Below, in pieces: positions 61,998 through 64,000 of a stretch of 64,000 nt of DNA. The stretch is from the NCBI RefSeq assembly GCF_004348975.1, contig NZ_SMFP01000001.1:70701-134700 (forward strand), given 5' to 3'. Each line of letters starts with the position of its first letter. Position 1 is the first letter of the stretch. The position numbers and the translations under genes were made by a program. The notes beneath the pieces were generated by a model. The model was given only the letters and a program-made list of their open reading frames with translations, was not told the DNA's origin and ran no database searches. Source of the DNA: Antarcticimicrobium sediminis. GTDB lineage: Bacteria; Pseudomonadota; Alphaproteobacteria; Rhodobacterales; Rhodobacteraceae.

Positions 61998-62846
61998 TCA
62001 GCGGTCGGATCGTTGCGAGGGATGCCAGAAGGTCACGGCCTTCTCCATGGCGGCCACGAGACCATAAAACCCCGTGCCTGCCAAGGCCGCGACCGTGATT
62101 TCCGACCAGACCAGCGGCATGTCCAATTGCCCCACGGCGGTCGAAATACGAAAGCCCATGCCCCGCGTCGGCGAGCCGAAAAATTCCGCCACGATGGCCC
62201 CGATCAGCGCCAGCGTGGTGGCGATCTTGAGCCCGTTGAACAGAAATGGCATCGCCGCCGGCAGCCGCAGTTTGGTCAACGCCTGCCCGTAGCTGGCCGA
62301 ATAGGTCGCCATCAGATCGCGCTGCAGCGGATCGGTCTCCTTGAGACCCGCAACCATGTTCACCAGGACCGGAAAGAACACCATCACCACCACGACCGCG
62401 GCCTTTGAGTGCCAGTCAAAGCCGAACCACATCACCAGGATCGGGGCGATGCCCACGATTGGCAGGGCGGCGACGAAATTGCCCACCGGCAACAACCCGC
62501 GCTGCAGGAACGGCGAGCGGTCGATCAGCACCGCGACAAGAACAGCCGCCGTGCAGCCGATCAGATAGCCCGACAAGGCCCCTTTCAGGATCGTCTGGGC
62601 GAAATCCATCCACAGGACATCGGTGCTGTCGACGAAACGCGCGGCGATCTGGCTTGGCGCGGGCAAGATCACCGGGCTCACGTTCAAGCCCCGCACAATG
62701 CCCTCCCACAGGAACAGCAACGTCGCCCCGAACAGCGCCGGCACCAGCATCTTTGCCCACCGCGCCTGCGCGCAGCGCGCAGCGATCTGCCAGCAGGCAA
62801 CGGTGGCCAAGGCCCAGAACAGCAGCGACCCAATCAGCACGCTCAT
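61998..62846 (-). CDS. ABC transporter permease (NMT1-type system, permease 2)
   Basis: A 282-residue permease of the BPD_transp_1 type used with NMT1/SsuC systems. Start at MSVLIGSLLFWALATV, overlapping the upstream permease stop (ATGA). About seven hydrophobic helices are seen, with the ATPase-contact loop DPLQRDLMATYSASYGQALTKLRLPAAMPFLFNGLKI. PAPSQIAARFVDSTDVLW precedes the core domain, as is usual for the SsuC/TauC group. The C-terminus (HPSQRSDR) is short. Confidence 0.88.
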   Translation of the reverse strand: MSVLIGSLLFWALATVACWQIAARCAQARWAKMLVPALFGATLLFLWEGIVRGLNVSPVILPAPSQIAARFVDSTDVLWMDFAQTILKGALSGYLIGCTAAVLVAVLIDRSPFLQRGLLPVGNFVAALPIVGIAPILVMWFGFDWHSKAAVVVVMVFFPVLVNMVAGLKETDPLQRDLMATYSASYGQALTKLRLPAAMPFLFNGLKIATTLALIGAIVAEFFGSPTRGMGFRISTAVGQLDMPLVWSEITVAALAGTGFYGLVAAMEKAVTFWHPSQRSDR

Positions 62847-63709
62847 TGTGCCATCCCCATCCGTTTCAGAACCACGCGTTCGATCACGCCGACCGCGACC
62901 ACCAACATGCCAGCCAGTGCCGCGGCAGTGAACAGCGCGGCCCAGATCTGGATCGTCTGTCCATAATAGCTGCCCTGCAGCAACCGCGCGCCCAGTCCGG
63001 CGGTGGCCCCCGCCGGCAGTTCGGCCACGATCGTGCCGACCAGCGCCGCCGCGATCCCCACTTTCAGCGAGGCAAAGAAATAGGGCATCGAAGAGGGCAG
63101 ACGCAGCTTCCAGAACGTATCCCCGCCACTGGCATTCCAGGTGCGCAACTGATCCAACTGCATCCGGTCGGGGGCGCGCAGCCCCTTCACCATGCCCACG
63201 AGGATCGGAAAGAAGCACAGCCAGGCGGCGATCAACGCCTTGGGCAACAACCCCTTGATCCCCAGACTCGCCAGAACCACGATCACCATCGGCGCGATGG
63301 CCAGGATCGGCACGGTCTGGCTGGCGATCGCCCAAGGCATCACGCTCATATCCATGGAGCGCAGATGCACGATCCCCACCGCCAGCGCGATTCCCGCCGC
63401 CGTGCCGATGACAAAGCCCAGCATCGTGGCCGAAAAGGTAATCCAGCCATGGCGCACAAGGCTGCGTTTAGAGGTCACCTTCTGCCCGGCCAGCCCCTTC
63501 CACAGCCCCTGCGCCACCTGATGCGGCGCCGGCATGACCGGACGCTCCTGCACCATGGTGGCCGCGACAAGCTGTGAAAAACTCACCTGTTCGTCGGCGC
63601 GCGCGGCCTGATCGCGCACCCATTTCGCATTCAGCGCCACCGCCGCGCAGTACCAGATCACCACGATCGCGGCGAGCACGGTCAGAACCGGAAGAACCAC
63701 CTGTCTCAT
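62843..63709 (-). CDS. ABC transporter permease (NMT1-type system, permease 1)
   Basis: A 288-residue permease. Start at MRQVVLPVLTVLAAIVVIWYCAAVAL. MPAPHQVAQGLWKGLAGQK precedes the core, and the EAA-type loop is RMQLDQLRTWNASGGDTFWKLRLPSSMPYFFASLKVG. Two distinct permeases imply a heterodimeric channel, unlike single-permease SsuC/TauC systems. The stop overlaps the next permease start. The ATPase gene is 69 bp upstream. Confidence 0.88.
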   Translation of the reverse strand: MRQVVLPVLTVLAAIVVIWYCAAVALNAKWVRDQAARADEQVSFSQLVAATMVQERPVMPAPHQVAQGLWKGLAGQKVTSKRSLVRHGWITFSATMLGFVIGTAAGIALAVGIVHLRSMDMSVMPWAIASQTVPILAIAPMVIVVLASLGIKGLLPKALIAAWLCFFPILVGMVKGLRAPDRMQLDQLRTWNASGGDTFWKLRLPSSMPYFFASLKVGIAAALVGTIVAELPAGATAGLGARLLQGSYYGQTIQIWAALFTAAALAGMLVVAVGVIERVVLKRMGMAQ

Positions 63710-63778
63710 GACACCCGCCCCCCTGTTGCCCAAGGCATGTCCTGCGGCCCGACCGCGCGCCCGCTCCTCACTGACAGA

Positions 63779-64000
63779 TCATTCGTCATAGGAATGCCCC
63801 GCCCGCAGCCCTTCGCGCACGCGATGGGCGATCTCGATGAACTCCGGAGTGTCGCGGATCTCCAGCGGTCGCTCCTTCGGCAATGTGCTTTCGATTACAT
63901 CGGTGATCCGGCCCGGACGCGGGCTCATCACCACGATCCGGGTGCTCAGATACACCGCCTCGGGGATCGAGTGGGTCACGAAGCCGATGGTCTTGTTGGT
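63779..64000 (-). CDS. ABC transporter ATP-binding protein, C-terminal part (runs off window)
   Basis: Only the last 73 codons are inside the window. TNKTIGFVTHSIPEAVYLSTRIVVMSPRPGRI contains the His-switch motif (VTHSIPEA) and the family-typical RIVVMSPRPGRI after Walker B; Walker A, signature and Walker B lie beyond position 64000. It powers the two permeases downstream. The order ATPase-permease-permease-binding protein is on one strand. Confidence 0.88.
   Translation of the reverse strand, partial: TNKTIGFVTHSIPEAVYLSTRIVVMSPRPGRITDVIESTLPKERPLEIRDTPEFIEIAHRVREGLRAGHSYDE

Overview
The window is a high-GC chromosomal stretch from an alphaproteobacterium, most likely a marine Rhodobacteraceae (Roseobacter group). 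The basis is the set of gene neighbours (pdxH-fabI, ppiD-trpE, amiC/mrcA/prfB), a DksA with almost no zinc cysteines, TRAP and peptide ABC uptake systems, a DmdC/DmdD pair for degrading DMSP-derived 3-methylmercaptopropionate, and many small proteins typical of the family. The genus cannot be fixed from the sequence alone. No rRNA, tRNA, CRISPR array, insertion sequence or prophage was seen. The genes form short operons on both strands.

Layout. 1-6.7 kb: housekeeping genes (pdxH, partial; fabI; gpt; an aminotransferase; a PpiD-like chaperone; trpE). 6.8-10.6 kb: an FAD monooxygenase, dksA, a MoxR ATPase and a LysR regulator. 10.6-16.3 kb: a complete five-gene dipeptide/oligopeptide ABC operon on the minus strand. 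16.7-20.5 kb: an AraC-type regulator divergent from dmdC-dmdD. 20.8-28.7 kb: a GNAT enzyme, a DUF2927 lipoprotein, a small membrane protein, the VWA partner of MoxR, a BNR-repeat protein, an M48 protease, a luciferase-like oxidoreductase, a PIN protein and an rRNA methyltransferase. 29-34.6 kb: glnE with a small overlapping gene, a YbaK deacylase, a DUF2852 gene behind twin operators, an RDD protein and Bpt leucyltransferase. 34.9-41.7 kb: a TakP-like TRAP transporter divergent from a Cache sensor kinase and LuxR-type response regulator.

41.8-44.4 kb: ilvB-ilvN behind a transcription attenuator with a leader peptide rich in Leu/Val/Ile codons. 44.5-49.4 kb: a possible small gene, an XRE regulator, a Rieske oxygenase with a translationally coupled 71-residue protein, a DUF2189 membrane protein and an amidase. 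49.5-58.5 kb: prfB, mrcA and amiC, separated by an RTX calcium-binding protein and a protein with two sulfotransferase-like domains. 58.6-64 kb: an aminotransferase, a DsbA-like protein and most of an NMT1-type ABC importer that runs off the right edge.

The most informative non-coding signals are the ilv attenuator, two 19-bp inverted-repeat operators exactly 60 bp apart upstream of the DUF2852 gene, a TACnTA-N4-TAnGTA palindrome between the TRAP operon and its two-component system, a dispersed repeat seen three times between genes, hairpins flanking three transporter binding-protein genes, and several 10-14 bp direct repeats just upstream of start codons. I see no clearly new multi-gene defence or biosynthetic system. 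The best candidates for new biology are the RTX and double-sulfotransferase genes set among cell-wall genes, the orphan Rieske module and the DUF2852 operators.
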